In this document: in pieces, positions 52,592 through 61,049 of the stretch
How the letters are laid out: each line of letters starts with the position of its first letter
Numbering within the stretch: the stretch's first letter is position 1
From: Solibacillus sp. FSL W7-1436
GTDB taxonomy: Bacteria > Bacillota > Bacilli > Bacillales_A > Planococcaceae
Reading direction: 5' to 3'
Assembly (NCBI RefSeq): GCF_038007305.1
Contig: NZ_JBBOWV010000001.1
Location: forward strand, 3,090,501 to 3,154,500
DNA: 64,000 nucleotides
Made by a program: the position numbers and the translations under genes
The notes under the pieces: model-generated
Told to the model about the DNA's origin: nothing
Databases searched by the model: none
Seen by the model: the letters and a program-made list of their open reading frames with translations, nothing else

Positions 52592-52915
52592 GTGTTTAAT
52601 CGTATGACAATGGAAAAAAGAACCCAACATGAATTGGATGAAGAAACATTGTTTGTCGTGTCGCAAACGTTCAAAGCGTTAAGCGATCCAACACGTATCC
52701 GTATTTTAAACATGTTATGCTGTGAAGAACATTCGGTAAATGACATTGCGGAAAAGCTTGATTTAAATCAGTCGGCGGTTTCCCACCAATTGCGTTTTTT
52801 GAAGAACTTGCGTTTAGTAAAGTTCAGGCGTGAAGGGACGACATTGTACTATACAAGCGCAGATGACCATGTTATCAACTTGCTTCATCAGGCAATTGAT
52901 CATGCCCATCATTAA
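52592..52915 (+). CDS. czrA: ArsR/SmtB family metal sensor (CzrA)
   Basis: A 107-residue winged-helix repressor that leaves DNA when zinc or cobalt binds. The recognition helix is [19 protein letters not shown]. The alpha-5 metal site is complete: DDH, then H11 and H14 later ([17 protein letters not shown]), aligning with Asp84, His86, His97 and His100 of S. aureus CzrA. There is no alpha-3 cysteine box (CCEEH lies elsewhere, before the helix). GTG 52592 follows TAGGAG. It lies in one operon with czcD and probably represses the operator upstream. Confidence 0.93.
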   Translation: MFNRMTMEKRTQHELDEETLFVVSQTFKALSDPTRIRILNMLCCEEHSVNDIAEKLDLNQSAVSHQLRFLKNLRLVKFRREGTTLYYTSADDHVINLLHQAIDHAHH

Positions 52916-52931
52916 GTAAATAAAAACCAGC

Positions 52932-52972
52932 AACACGCAAAAGTTTTTTGATAAACTTTTACGTGTTTTTTA
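52932..52972 (+). terminator. terminator of the czcD-czrA operon
   Basis: AACACG and AAAAGTTT pair with AAACTTTT and CGTGTT around a short loop, followed by a T-run. Confidence 0.85.
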
Positions 52973-53104
52973 TTTGGTTTCGTCACTTTAGGATGTTGGG
53001 TATATCTATAAACGGAAGTCGTAAACTAAAATCATTGCCCATTTAAGGTTAAGGCCGAAGCAAGACTATCGATTAAATCTATAATAATGGAGGTTTTTTT
53101 CTAT

Positions 53105-53644
53105 ATGAAAGTTGTGGCAATTGTAGGAAGTATCCGCAAAGAATCATACAATCTAAAAATCGCAAAATATATTCAGGGCCGTTATGCAGATCAATTCAAC
53201 TTGGAAATTCTCGACCTTGCACCTCTACCAATGTACAACCAGGATATCGAAATGGAAGCTCCCGAAGCTGTACGTAATTTTAAGGCAAAAGTAAAAGAAG
53301 CAGATGCAGTTCTTTGGATAACACCTGAATACAACGCCACAATACCCGGTGTTTTGGGAAATGCAATTGACTGGCTAAGCCGTGTGGACAAGGTAATGAA
53401 CGGCAAACCATCTATAATCATGGGGTCATCAATGGGAATGTTAGGTTCTGTCAAAGCTCAAATGCATTTACGCGATATTTTATTTGCAATCGGCTTAAAT
53501 TCACCGGTTTTACCTGGTAATGAAGTGTATATTGGGGCCGTTCATGAAAAAATCGATGCGCAAGGACAGCTGACAGATGAAGTGACAATCGCATTTTTAG
53601 ATGGCGTCATTGCAAACTTCCTGGAATGGATGAGACAGTTTTAA
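53105..53644 (+). CDS. NADPH-dependent FMN reductase
   Basis: A 179-residue flavodoxin-like oxidoreductase. It begins VVAIVGSIRKESYNLKIAKY (phosphate loop GSIRKxSxN), with PEYNATIPGVLGNAIDWLSR as the second flavin motif. It would reduce FMN, quinones or azo dyes. ATG 53105 follows GGAGGT; a longer ATG at 53087 is inside that site. It is a single gene and ends at a terminator. Confidence 0.92.
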   Translation: MKVVAIVGSIRKESYNLKIAKYIQGRYADQFNLEILDLAPLPMYNQDIEMEAPEAVRNFKAKVKEADAVLWITPEYNATIPGVLGNAIDWLSRVDKVMNGKPSIIMGSSMGMLGSVKAQMHLRDILFAIGLNSPVLPGNEVYIGAVHEKIDAQGQLTDEVTIAFLDGVIANFLEWMRQF

Positions 53645-54026
53645 TATTATTGGCATCTCTTTTTTTAAAAGAAGAGGTGTTTTTTTATGAAATGAGTTTA
53701 TATGACAATATTAACACAAAAATAGGAACTTCGAGCGTAAGATATAGCGTGAAAGGTCCGGGATCAGCGTTTTGTCAATAGATTAATGTTGCGAAAAAGC
53801 AGGTTTTTAAGTGGAAGAAAACTCCCTAAATCCGCTTTTTTATTTACTATAGTTTTTTTCTATCAAAATTATAGGAAGTATCTAATGGACGAAAGACGAA
53901 TCTCTCATTACAATGTAGATAAGGCGATTAAAAAATAAAGTGTAACGGATTTTTTAATTGGCTAAATGGATTTACAGAAATTCATCGTAACATCGAACTA
54001 AAAATACTATTTTGGGGTGATTGTTA
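53645..54026. other. 382-base intergenic region with two terminators
   Basis: It contains the FMN-reductase terminator at 53654-53686 (CATCTCTT with AAGAGGTG) and a second hairpin with a T-run at 53794-53846 (AAAAAGC with GCTTTTT plus GG/CC and TTT/AAA pairs) that has no gene of its own. A 17-codon frame (53885-53938) follows a good TAGGAAG site. No known RNA family was recognised. Confidence 0.5.
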
Positions 54027-55547
54027 ATGGGAAAAGATTTAAGTCAGTTCATCAGAAATGAAGCGTTTTTAAACAAAGTTGTTTCAGCAGAGGAAGCCGC
54101 GTCTTGGATTGAAGACGGCATGAATCTGGGTATGAGTGGTTTTACGCTTTTCGGAGAGCCAAAAGAATTTCCGCTTGCACTTTCTAAACGTGGAGAGCAA
54201 GAAAATTTCAAAGTAAATCTTTATACAGGTGCATCATTAGGGCCAACTGCTGACCAGTCAATGGCAGAAGCAGGAATCATCAACTTACGTGTGCCTTATC
54301 AAGGAAATGCGATTATGCGCGGTAAAATCAATAACGGAGAAATTTTCTATATTGATCAGCATTTATCACATACAGCAGAAGAAGTTCGTAAAGGGTCACT
54401 TGGTAAAATTGACTATGCGATCATTGAAGCTGCAGCGATTACAGAAGACGGTCTAGTCATTCCTACAGGTTCTGTAGGGAACTCACCGATCTTTGTAGAA
54501 AAGGCTGAAAATGTCATCATCGAAATTAATACAACTGCCCCGAAAGCATATGAAGGGCTTCATGATATTTATGTTCAGAAATCACAAGGTGAGCGAAGAG
54601 AAATTCCTATTTACAGTACAGGAGACCGAATTGGTGAAATCGGAATTAAAGTAGATCCTGCAAAAGTAAAAGGAATTGTTTTATCGGAGCAGCCGGATAT
54701 TCCGTCACCATTATTCGAGCCAAACGAAGAAACACAGAAGATTGCCGATAATTTACTGGCATTTTTGGCAAATGAAGTGGAAGTGGGGAATTTACCTGAA
54801 TCATTGGCACCGCTTCAATCAGGTGTTGGTTCGGTAGCGAATGCCGTATTAAACGGAATGCAAAAATCACAGTTTAAAGATCTTGAAGTATTCTCGGAAG
54901 TACTGCAGGATGGTGTGTTTGACCTGATTGATGCGGGTATCGTTAAATTCGCTGCAGGAACGGCCTTCTCACTTTCCAAAAAGCGCGTGGACTCACTAGC
55001 GGAAGACCTGGAAAAGTATAAAGATAAAATCATGTTCCGACCACAGGAAATTTCGAATAACCCGGAAGTCATTCGCCGCTTAGGTGTTATTTCGTTTAAC
55101 ACAGCGATTGAAGTAGACATTTACGGTAATGTCAATTCGACACATGTAAACGGCACAAAAATTATGAACGGTATCGGCGGTTCCGGGGACTTTGCCCGTA
55201 ATGCGCGCATTACAATTTTCGTGACATCTTCATTAGCGAAAAACGGTGCTATTTCAACAATCGTTCCATTCGTTTCACATATCGACCATACAGAACACGA
55301 TGTTGATGTAATTGTGACGGAGCAAGGCTATGCGGATCTTCGTGGTCTTCCACCAGTGAAGCGTGCAGAGAAATTGATTGAAATTTCTCACCCGAAATAT
55401 AAAGAACAATTACGTGCTTATTTTGAAGAGGCAAAAGAGAAAGTTGGCGGCCAAACACCGCATATTCTTGAAAAAGCCTTCTCATTCCATAACAATCTAA
55501 AAGAGCATGGGACAATGTTATTTGAGGATGACAAAATCAAACACTAA
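54027..55547 (+). CDS. acetyl-CoA hydrolase/succinate CoA-transferase
   Basis: A 506-residue class I CoA transferase of the ScpC/Cat1 type. The glycine-rich CoA-binding loops (GMSGFTLFGEPKEFP; GSVGNSPIFV) and the catalytic glutamate in TEQGYADLRGLPP are present. It likely swaps CoA between succinyl-CoA and acetate, recycling acetate or bypassing a TCA step. GGGGTG precedes ATG 54027; an upstream in-frame TTG at 54021 lies within the site. It is followed by a small DinB-type gene 31 bases later on the same strand. Confidence 0.92.
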   Translation: MGKDLSQFIRNEAFLNKVVSAEEAASWIEDGMNLGMSGFTLFGEPKEFPLALSKRGEQENFKVNLYTGASLGPTADQSMAEAGIINLRVPYQGNAIMRGKINNGEIFYIDQHLSHTAEEVRKGSLGKIDYAIIEAAAITEDGLVIPTGSVGNSPIFVEKAENVIIEINTTAPKAYEGLHDIYVQKSQGERREIPIYSTGDRIGEIGIKVDPAKVKGIVLSEQPDIPSPLFEPNEETQKIADNLLAFLANEVEVGNLPESLAPLQSGVGSVANAVLNGMQKSQFKDLEVFSEVLQDGVFDLIDAGIVKFAAGTAFSLSKKRVDSLAEDLEKYKDKIMFRPQEISNNPEVIRRLGVISFNTAIEVDIYGNVNSTHVNGTKIMNGIGGSGDFARNARITIFVTSSLAKNGAISTIVPFVSHIDHTEHDVDVIVTEQGYADLRGLPPVKRAEKLIEISHPKYKEQLRAYFEEAKEKVGGQTPHILEKAFSFHNNLKEHGTMLFEDDKIKH

Positions 55548-55578
55548 TTGAGTAAAAAGAAAAAGGTGGCGTTTTAAC

Positions 55579-56088
55579 ATGGATGTAAGATTTCCGATTG
55601 GTCCATTGCAAGTACCTGAACAGGTGACACTTGACAATGTAAAGGAATGGTTACAACAAACGGAATCATATACGACACGTTTAAGGGAAGTTGTCGATTC
55701 ATTGAATGAAGAGCAGCTAAACAAAACTTACCGTGAAGGTGCGTGGACGGTTCGTCAACTCGTTCACCATATTGCCGATTCACAGCTGAATATGTATCAG
55801 CGACTGAAGCTGGCACTAACGGACGACAATCCGACAGTACCGGGATTTGATGAAGAAAAGTGGGCCGTTCTGCCGGACAATGACTTGCCTGTAGAAAGCT
55901 CGATTAAAATGCTTGAAGGTATTAACGAGCGTGTCGTTTCGTTAGGACAACATTTAACTGAAGACCAGCTAAAGCGGGAATTTACCCATGAAACAAACGG
56001 GCCGGTCACAGTTGGCGCTAAAGTGGCGAAACTGGCATGGCATGAGGAGCATCATTTCGCTCATATTAAAATTGCCCTTGCAAATTAA
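55579..56088 (+). CDS. yfiT: YfiT/BstA-like DinB-fold metal-dependent protein
   Basis: A 169-residue four-helix-bundle protein matching YfiT: FPIGPLQVPEQVT, WTVRQLVHHIADSQLN (first metal His) and WHEEHHFAHIKIAL (the last two His). YfiT-like proteins are nickel- or zinc-dependent and related to bacillithiol S-transferases. AAAGGTGG precedes the ATG. It probably is cotranscribed with the CoA-transferase gene; a terminator follows. Confidence 0.88.
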   Translation: MDVRFPIGPLQVPEQVTLDNVKEWLQQTESYTTRLREVVDSLNEEQLNKTYREGAWTVRQLVHHIADSQLNMYQRLKLALTDDNPTVPGFDEEKWAVLPDNDLPVESSIKMLEGINERVVSLGQHLTEDQLKREFTHETNGPVTVGAKVAKLAWHEEHHFAHIKIALAN

Positions 56089-56101
56089 TTTAATATTTAT
56101 C

Positions 56102-56138
56102 GAATTGGCTTACCCGGACAGGTAAGCCAATTTTTTAG
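56102..56138 (+). terminator. terminator after yfiT
   Basis: AATTGGCTTACC and GGTAAGCCAATT form a 12-bp stem with a CGGACA loop, then T-run. Confidence 0.92.
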
Positions 56139-56200
56139 TTGCTGTGTATGCTGCTTAATCAGTTGCGTCTGTTCTTTTATATTCACAATCAACCGCCCCC

Positions 56201-56635
56201 TTATAGCTTCTTTGTAAAGCATATAATGCGATTTGCCTCTGTAAAGCCTAGTTTAAGATGAACGTTTAAACTATCTGCGTTAGCCAATTCACAGTCGCTC
56301 GCAAACTCTGTACATCCTTTTGATTTAGCCCACTGTTCACACGCCTGCACTAAAAGTTGCGCGAAATGTTGTCTTCGGTAGGACTCTTCGACATATAAGC
56401 CTTCCAAATAACCAACCGGACTGGAATGTGTGCCTTCGACATAATCAAAACGGAGCTGACATTGTGCAAATCCAATCGGCTTTTCATCATCAAATGCTAA
56501 GAAGACGGTACTATTCAAGTTTGCAATAACGTCTTCCATGTTTCGCTCGAATTCATTTAAGTCGTTGCCCGGCCAAAGGAGTAAAGCAAGTCTGGCTGCT
56601 GCAGTTGCCTGGTTCAGTGTCGCTTCGTTAATCAT
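56201..56635 (-). CDS. GNAT acetyltransferase, aminoglycoside 6'-N-acetyltransferase-like
   Basis: A 144-residue acetyltransferase. The AAC(6')-type signature region LEGLYVEESYRRQHFAQLLV (motif A) and GCTEFASDCELANADSLNVHLKLGF are close to chromosomal AAC(6')-I enzymes such as those of enterococci. It could inactivate aminoglycosides or acetylate another amine. ACAGGAGG precedes the ATG. It is a single gene convergent with yfiT. Without assay, a housekeeping role is as likely as resistance. Confidence 0.85.
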   Translation of the reverse strand: MINEATLNQATAAARLALLLWPGNDLNEFERNMEDVIANLNSTVFLAFDDEKPIGFAQCQLRFDYVEGTHSSPVGYLEGLYVEESYRRQHFAQLLVQACEQWAKSKGCTEFASDCELANADSLNVHLKLGFTEANRIICFTKKL

Positions 56636-56717
56636 AGGTTTCCTCCTGTTTTATAAAGATTAGTATGTTTACTATTATAGAATAAAATGGAAGGGGATAG
56701 TGGGAGGGGCTAAATAA

Positions 56718-56751
56718 AAAGCAAGCCATACGATAAACGCTGGCTTACTTT
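56718..56751 (-). terminator. terminator of the erythromycin esterase gene
   Basis: AAGCAAGCCA and TGGCTTACTT pair with one mismatch; A-rich on the left gives T on the minus strand. Confidence 0.65.
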
Positions 56752-57991
56752 ATAATGGCTTTAATGCCTTTGTCTGTTCGAGGTAAATAAAAGCATCATA
56801 TCTTGAACCGACATTGGACGGAACATAATTTCCGTACGCCTCATATTCAGGGTGATAGACAACACCGATAGCGCGATGGCCAATCCGGTCATTGAATAAT
56901 TCCCGATTTTCATCAGTGAAAATCAATACTTTATCTTGTCCGCCAGCTGCATGGAGCTGTCCTTCCCATGTGTTGAGTTTGGAAGGGGGCACCGGAATTA
57001 CTTGTAGAGGATCACCCCAGCTGTCAGCAGCGATGACCGTTCCTTCATATGTTCCGAATCCGATGGCATACGTATTGTCCTTACCATACTGTTCGCGGAT
57101 TAGTTGACCGACATTGATCATTTGATCTTCTTTCATACTTGTAGCGGAAGCATCCCCGATATGCGTATTATGTTCCCAAATAATGATTTTTGCATCATCA
57201 CCGTGGTACTTCAATAATTCGTTGATTGCTTCGACCATATGCGAATCGCGTGTATTCCAGGAGATGGCATCCTGCATCATTTCCCGGTAATATGTTTCGG
57301 CGTTCTTGGCGACTAGCGCATTCATCATGACATTTAAATCTTCTTCATATTTGTTCGAGTACTGTTCCTTATTATTGCGTACTGACCTTAGCAAATCCGT
57401 TACTTCACGGATACATTCATCCGTAAATTGCGCGGTGGACAGGGCATAGTGCTCGGGCATTCTGTTATAAGGCTCAAAGCAGGAAAATGCTTTCTTTGCA
57501 TGCTCAAAATCGGCTTTGTACTTAGGATTTTCGGATAAAAAGTGGATGACTTCATCCATCGATTCAAAGAGACTGTACAAATCGATGCCATAAAACCCGA
57601 CTTTAGTGCTTAAAGTGTTATTTTTATCCTTTAGCCACTCTACAAATTGTTCGACTTCTTCATTTGCCCACATCCATTGCGGCCATCGATTAAACGATTC
57701 TTTCAAAATGGCACCTGCATTTGCATTATCCGCTCCATAACCTTTTACGTAGCGGTTCACTGCCTGTGTAGACGGCCAGTCTCCTTCTACACCGATAATA
57801 TTGAATCCTTTTTGATTGATCAGCAGTTTCGTCAACTCGGCGCGGACTGTGTAAAACTCCGAAGTACCATGCGAAGCTTCGCCGATCATCACAATTTTGG
57901 CATTTCCGATCGACTCGACAATTTTATTTAAACTTAGTTCGTTAAAGGGAAGTGCATGCTCTTTTATAGCAGCTACCAGTTTTCTCGGCAT
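56750..57991 (-). CDS. erythromycin esterase family protein
   Basis: A 413-residue protein of the EreA/YbfO type. Conserved motifs are MIGEASHGTSEFYTVRAEL (Glu and His), GVEGDWP, FYGIDLYS, WNTRDSHM and IWEHNTHIGD, with a catalytic histidine pair as in EreA. Family members hydrolyse macrolide lactones, but many are of unknown use; this sequence is from the succinoglycan/erythromycin-esterase-like group. AAAGGAG precedes the ATG. It stands alone; the spacer upstream holds a structured leader for the next gene. Confidence 0.9.
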   Translation of the reverse strand: MPRKLVAAIKEHALPFNELSLNKIVESIGNAKIVMIGEASHGTSEFYTVRAELTKLLINQKGFNIIGVEGDWPSTQAVNRYVKGYGADNANAGAILKESFNRWPQWMWANEEVEQFVEWLKDKNNTLSTKVGFYGIDLYSLFESMDEVIHFLSENPKYKADFEHAKKAFSCFEPYNRMPEHYALSTAQFTDECIREVTDLLRSVRNNKEQYSNKYEEDLNVMMNALVAKNAETYYREMMQDAISWNTRDSHMVEAINELLKYHGDDAKIIIWEHNTHIGDASATSMKEDQMINVGQLIREQYGKDNTYAIGFGTYEGTVIAADSWGDPLQVIPVPPSKLNTWEGQLHAAGGQDKVLIFTDENRELFNDRIGHRAIGVVYHPEYEAYGNYVPSNVGSRYDAFIYLEQTKALKPL

Positions 57992-58337
57992 GTTGTATTC
58001 GCTCCTTTCCTACACCGTTATCTTTCCCGTGCTACTCATATGAATACCCTGCTCCGTGTAAATTACTCTGAAACAAAGATGAAAACAATTTATTTTTAAA
58101 TTATTATGTATAAAAGTAAATTTCAGCGGTCATACTATTAGTGATGGTCGGTTAGCCATCGTATGATTTGGCGCATGATTCCTCGTGAATCTGATGCGCC
58201 TTTAATTTTGCCCATTTTTATATAAGACAGACAAACAACCCCCTATCTATTTATAATTTTTAAGTTAGTTATTTTGTGCTTTATGGAAGTTTATAATATG
58301 ATAGTTTTATACTATGCGTTGTAGGGAGAATGACTTA
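57992..58337. other. 346-base intergenic region with a two-hairpin RNA-like element
   Basis: CATAC-(6)-GATGG-TCGGTTAG-CCATC-GTATG (58131-58165) and GGCGCAT-GATTC-CTCGT-GAATC-ATGCGCC (58170-58200) form two adjacent hairpins, followed by TTTAATTTT. The element sits 135 bases before the glutathione peroxidase gene and after the divergent esterase promoter. I see no match to a named riboswitch. Confidence 0.5.
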
Positions 58338-58901
58338 ATGAGCATTTATAATTATTTAGTAAAAAAAACAAATGATGAGATCCTCTCGATGGAAACTTAT
58401 CGTGATCAAGTAATGTTGATTGTGAATACGGCAAGCAGTTGCGGATTTACTTTCCAATATGAGGACATGCAAAAGTTATATGAACGCTATGCAGATAAAG
58501 GATTCACTGTTCTTTCTTTTCCATGCAACCAATTCGGCGAGCAGAATCCGGAAGACGGGGAAACGTCTGCGAGACAATGCAAGCTTCAGTTCGGTGTTAC
58601 ATATCCAGTGTTCGATAAAATCGATGTGAATGGCAAAGAAACTCATCCGCTATTCAACTATTTAAAACACGAAGTTGATTGTCCGGAATTTGTTCGTGAG
58701 ACAATGCAGCAAAAACATTTATACAATACAATTCAAACCAACTATCCCGAATATTTAATCGGCCGTAATATTCGATGGAACTTCACGAAGTTTCTCGTAG
58801 ACCGTGATGGACGTGTCATCCAACGTTTTGAGCCCGATGCTTCATTCCTTGATGTTGAAAAGGCGATCGAAGAATTATTGGTCACGGCAACTGTAAAATA
58901 A
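58338..58901 (+). CDS. glutathione peroxidase family protein
   Basis: A 187-residue thioredoxin-fold peroxidase. The active site is NTASSCGFT (Cys replaces selenocysteine), with FPCNQFGEQNP (active-site Gln and second Cys) and WNFTKFLVD (Trp). In Firmicutes such enzymes usually use thioredoxin and not glutathione. GTAGGGAG precedes ATG 58338, chosen over a longer frame at 58314. It is convergent with ku. Confidence 0.93.
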   Translation: MSIYNYLVKKTNDEILSMETYRDQVMLIVNTASSCGFTFQYEDMQKLYERYADKGFTVLSFPCNQFGEQNPEDGETSARQCKLQFGVTYPVFDKIDVNGKETHPLFNYLKHEVDCPEFVRETMQQKHLYNTIQTNYPEYLIGRNIRWNFTKFLVDRDGRVIQRFEPDASFLDVEKAIEELLVTATVK

Positions 58902-58913
58902 TTTGAAACCATT

Positions 58914-58946
58914 CAAAGCCCATTTCTTCATTGGAAATGGGCTTTG
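58914..58946. terminator. terminator between gpx and ku
   Basis: CAAAGCCCATTTC and GAAATGGGCTTTG form a 13-bp stem, flanked by ATTT. Confidence 0.88.
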
Positions 58947-58948
58947 AT

Positions 58949-59773
58949 TTATGCATTTTTCTTTGTTCTTGTCGTAGTTGTTCGCTTTCTCGTTTTCGGT
59001 TTCTTCGTTTTATCAAGGGATGCTTGCAATGCGGACATTAGATCGGTCACATTATCAGGCAACGGTCGTTTTTCGTTTGCAACAACCGTGCTTTCCGCTT
59101 TCTTATCCTCGATCAGCTGCATAAGCGCCGTCCGGTATTCATCCGTGTATTTATTCGGATCGAACTCGGTTGTCAATTGTTCAACAAGCATAAGGGCCGT
59201 ATCGAGTTCCTTTTGCACGACAGCTTCAACACTCGGGATATTCGGTACATCCCCGACATCCCGCACTTCATCCGGGAAATGAATGATTTCCATCACTAAT
59301 GTGTTTTTATAAACACGGACAATGGCCAGTTGCTCTTTCGATCGAATCGTAATTTTAGCCACACCGATTTTACCGGATTCCTCCAACGTTTTTCGTAATA
59401 GGACATATGCTTTTCCGCCCGTATTATCAGGGGATAAATAGTACGTTTTTTCAAAATAGATCGGGTCGATTTCTTCCAGCTTCACAAAGTCTATAATTTC
59501 TACAGATTTATCTTCATTTTCTTTCCGCAAATTTTCCAGGTCCTCTTCATCCAAAACGACGAATTTGTTCTTCGTATACTCGTACGCCTTTACGATATCT
59601 TCGTCTTTTACCTCTGCTTGACATCCTTCACACACCTTTTTGTAGCTGATTGGTGTATGACATTCCTTATGGAGCTGTCGAAGTTTAACATCTTTATTTT
59701 CAGTTGCTGCATGAAGTTTTACAGGAATATTTACTAAGCCAAAACTAATACTACCTTTCCAGACAGTATGCAT
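58949..59773 (-). CDS. ku: Ku DNA end-binding protein
   Basis: A 274-residue homodimeric ring protein that binds double-strand breaks and recruits LigD for end joining, mostly in spores and stationary cells. The family start is WKGSISFGLVNIPVKLHAAT; the beta-barrel and bridge motifs (YEYTKNKFVVLDEEDL, YFEKTYYLSPDNTGGKAYVLLR) follow. The C-terminus is lysine/threonine-rich (KTRKRTTTTRTKK) and binds DNA. No ligD is beside it in this window. The upstream side is broken DNA of a recombinase remnant. Confidence 0.95.
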   Translation of the reverse strand: MHTVWKGSISFGLVNIPVKLHAATENKDVKLRQLHKECHTPISYKKVCEGCQAEVKDEDIVKAYEYTKNKFVVLDEEDLENLRKENEDKSVEIIDFVKLEEIDPIYFEKTYYLSPDNTGGKAYVLLRKTLEESGKIGVAKITIRSKEQLAIVRVYKNTLVMEIIHFPDEVRDVGDVPNIPSVEAVVQKELDTALMLVEQLTTEFDPNKYTDEYRTALMQLIEDKKAESTVVANEKRPLPDNVTDLMSALQASLDKTKKPKTRKRTTTTRTKKNA

Positions 59774-59869
59774 GTTGTCACCTCATTTTTCCTTACTATG
59801 GGACTAAAAATTTAATTTATGTATTGTCTTCGAAAAAAAACAAAGGATAAATAGTAAAACGAAAGTTGG

Positions 59870-60256
59870 CCTTTATGTGAAACCAATGTTATTAACCGAT
59901 GCACCGGAAATCCCGTTCTTACAGAGGATTCAGGTATAAGAAAAATACTTGTTTGTCCTGAAGTAGATTCCCTAAATTTTCTAATTCTATCAAATCTACC
60001 CTGATTTATCCAACGTAGATGAAGCTCCTGATCCTGAATTGGCATTAACATATACACAGCAGACGCGTTCTCATGAAAAAGAAGATACTACAGCTATCTA
60101 TGTTAAAGCTACAAACTTCGATGGATCCCTTGGAAATGTTTCCTTAAACTTATTCAATAGAGGTCATTTTGGATGGTTATACAATACATTGATTAAACTT
60201 TTATTTGAAGATGAAAAGGGTCCAATACCAATTGATGTCAGAACTCATTATATAAT
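59870..60256 (+). pseudogene. 5' part of a decayed tyrosine recombinase
   Basis: The frame ending at 60256 contains QTRSHEKEDTTAIYVKA: a histidine followed at exactly the spacing of Xer proteins by TT-x-I-Y, the nucleophile tyrosine region. It continues LNLFNRGHFGWLYNTLIKLL and then DVRTHYI, where an IS21 element enters. Upstream, the protein is interrupted by stops (TAA at 59982 and a frame change near 60000) and no catalytic arginine is left. The remaining open frame is about 85 codons. It joins in frame to 62620-63045 if the IS and one target copy are removed. Confidence 0.65.
60252..60256 (+). repeat. target-site duplication, left
   Basis: ATAAT directly precedes the IS; the same five bases follow it at 62620-62624. 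Confidence 0.85.
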
Positions 60257-60326
60257 TGTGTTTTGCAACAGAAAAGTGCAGAGAATTGCAACGAAAAATA
60301 CAGAGTGTTGCCACCCAATATTTTTC

Positions 60327-61049
60327 CTATTTTCTCGACAATGCATTGGTTAAACGAAAGCTCTGGCCCGTATATGAAATAATATGGGCATGGTGAATCA
60401 AACGATCCACCAGAGCTGCCGTTAAACGTGAATCCGAGAAAATGCGGTTCCACTGACTAAATTCTAAATTCGACGTGATAATTAAGCTTTTTTGTTCATA
60501 GAACTCTGAAATAATTTGAAACAGTAATTCTGCTCCTTCTTTGCCGAAAGGCAGATAGCCCATTTCATCCAAAATCATTAAATCGACTTTTTCTAATTTA
60601 CTTCTAAATTGCTTCAATTTTCCCGCATTTAGTGCTTGCTCTAACTCTTCAACTAAATGAGAAACACGATAAAAACGCACCTCATATCCTTGCTCACAAG
60701 CCTTCCGGCCAAGTGCGGAAGCTAAATGCGTTTTACCTGTGCCAGGTGCGCCAACTAAAATGACATTCTCTTTTCTACGAATGAAATTCAGCTGCTCTAA
60801 TTCATCTTTGGTTAAATAGTTAGGTAAACAAATATCTTTATGCCACTGATAGCTTTCAAGCGTCTTCGTATCGATAAAGCGAGCATGCTTCAAGTTACGG
60901 GCTATTTTTGCCTGTTCTCTGCCTTGCTGCTCCTTTAATAAAATTTGATACATATATTCTTCTGGATCGGTAAATGGCACTTCTTTAATTGCCTCAGCCA
61001 CATGCGCTAATCTTAATTGCTTACAGAGTGTTAAAATCGCTTCATTCAT
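60327..61049 (-). CDS. istB: IstB-like transposition ATPase
   Basis: A 240-residue AAA+ helper. Walker A is VGAPGTGKTHLASALG, Walker B is LMILDEMGYLPF, then IITSNLEFSQW. It directs the IstA transposase to its target. ATG 61049 follows GGAGG and overlaps the istA stop by eight bases. Confidence 0.93.
   Translation of the reverse strand: MNEAILTLCKQLRLAHVAEAIKEVPFTDPEEYMYQILLKEQQGREQAKIARNLKHARFIDTKTLESYQWHKDICLPNYLTKDELEQLNFIRRKENVILVGAPGTGKTHLASALGRKACEQGYEVRFYRVSHLVEELEQALNAGKLKQFRSKLEKVDLMILDEMGYLPFGKEGAELLFQIISEFYEQKSLIITSNLEFSQWNRIFSDSRLTAALVDRLIHHAHIISYTGQSFRLTNALSRK

Noticed and set aside
58125-58205. A fluoride riboswitch
   Set aside because: A GATGG and a CTGATG occur but the required pseudoknot and conserved spacing do not fit.
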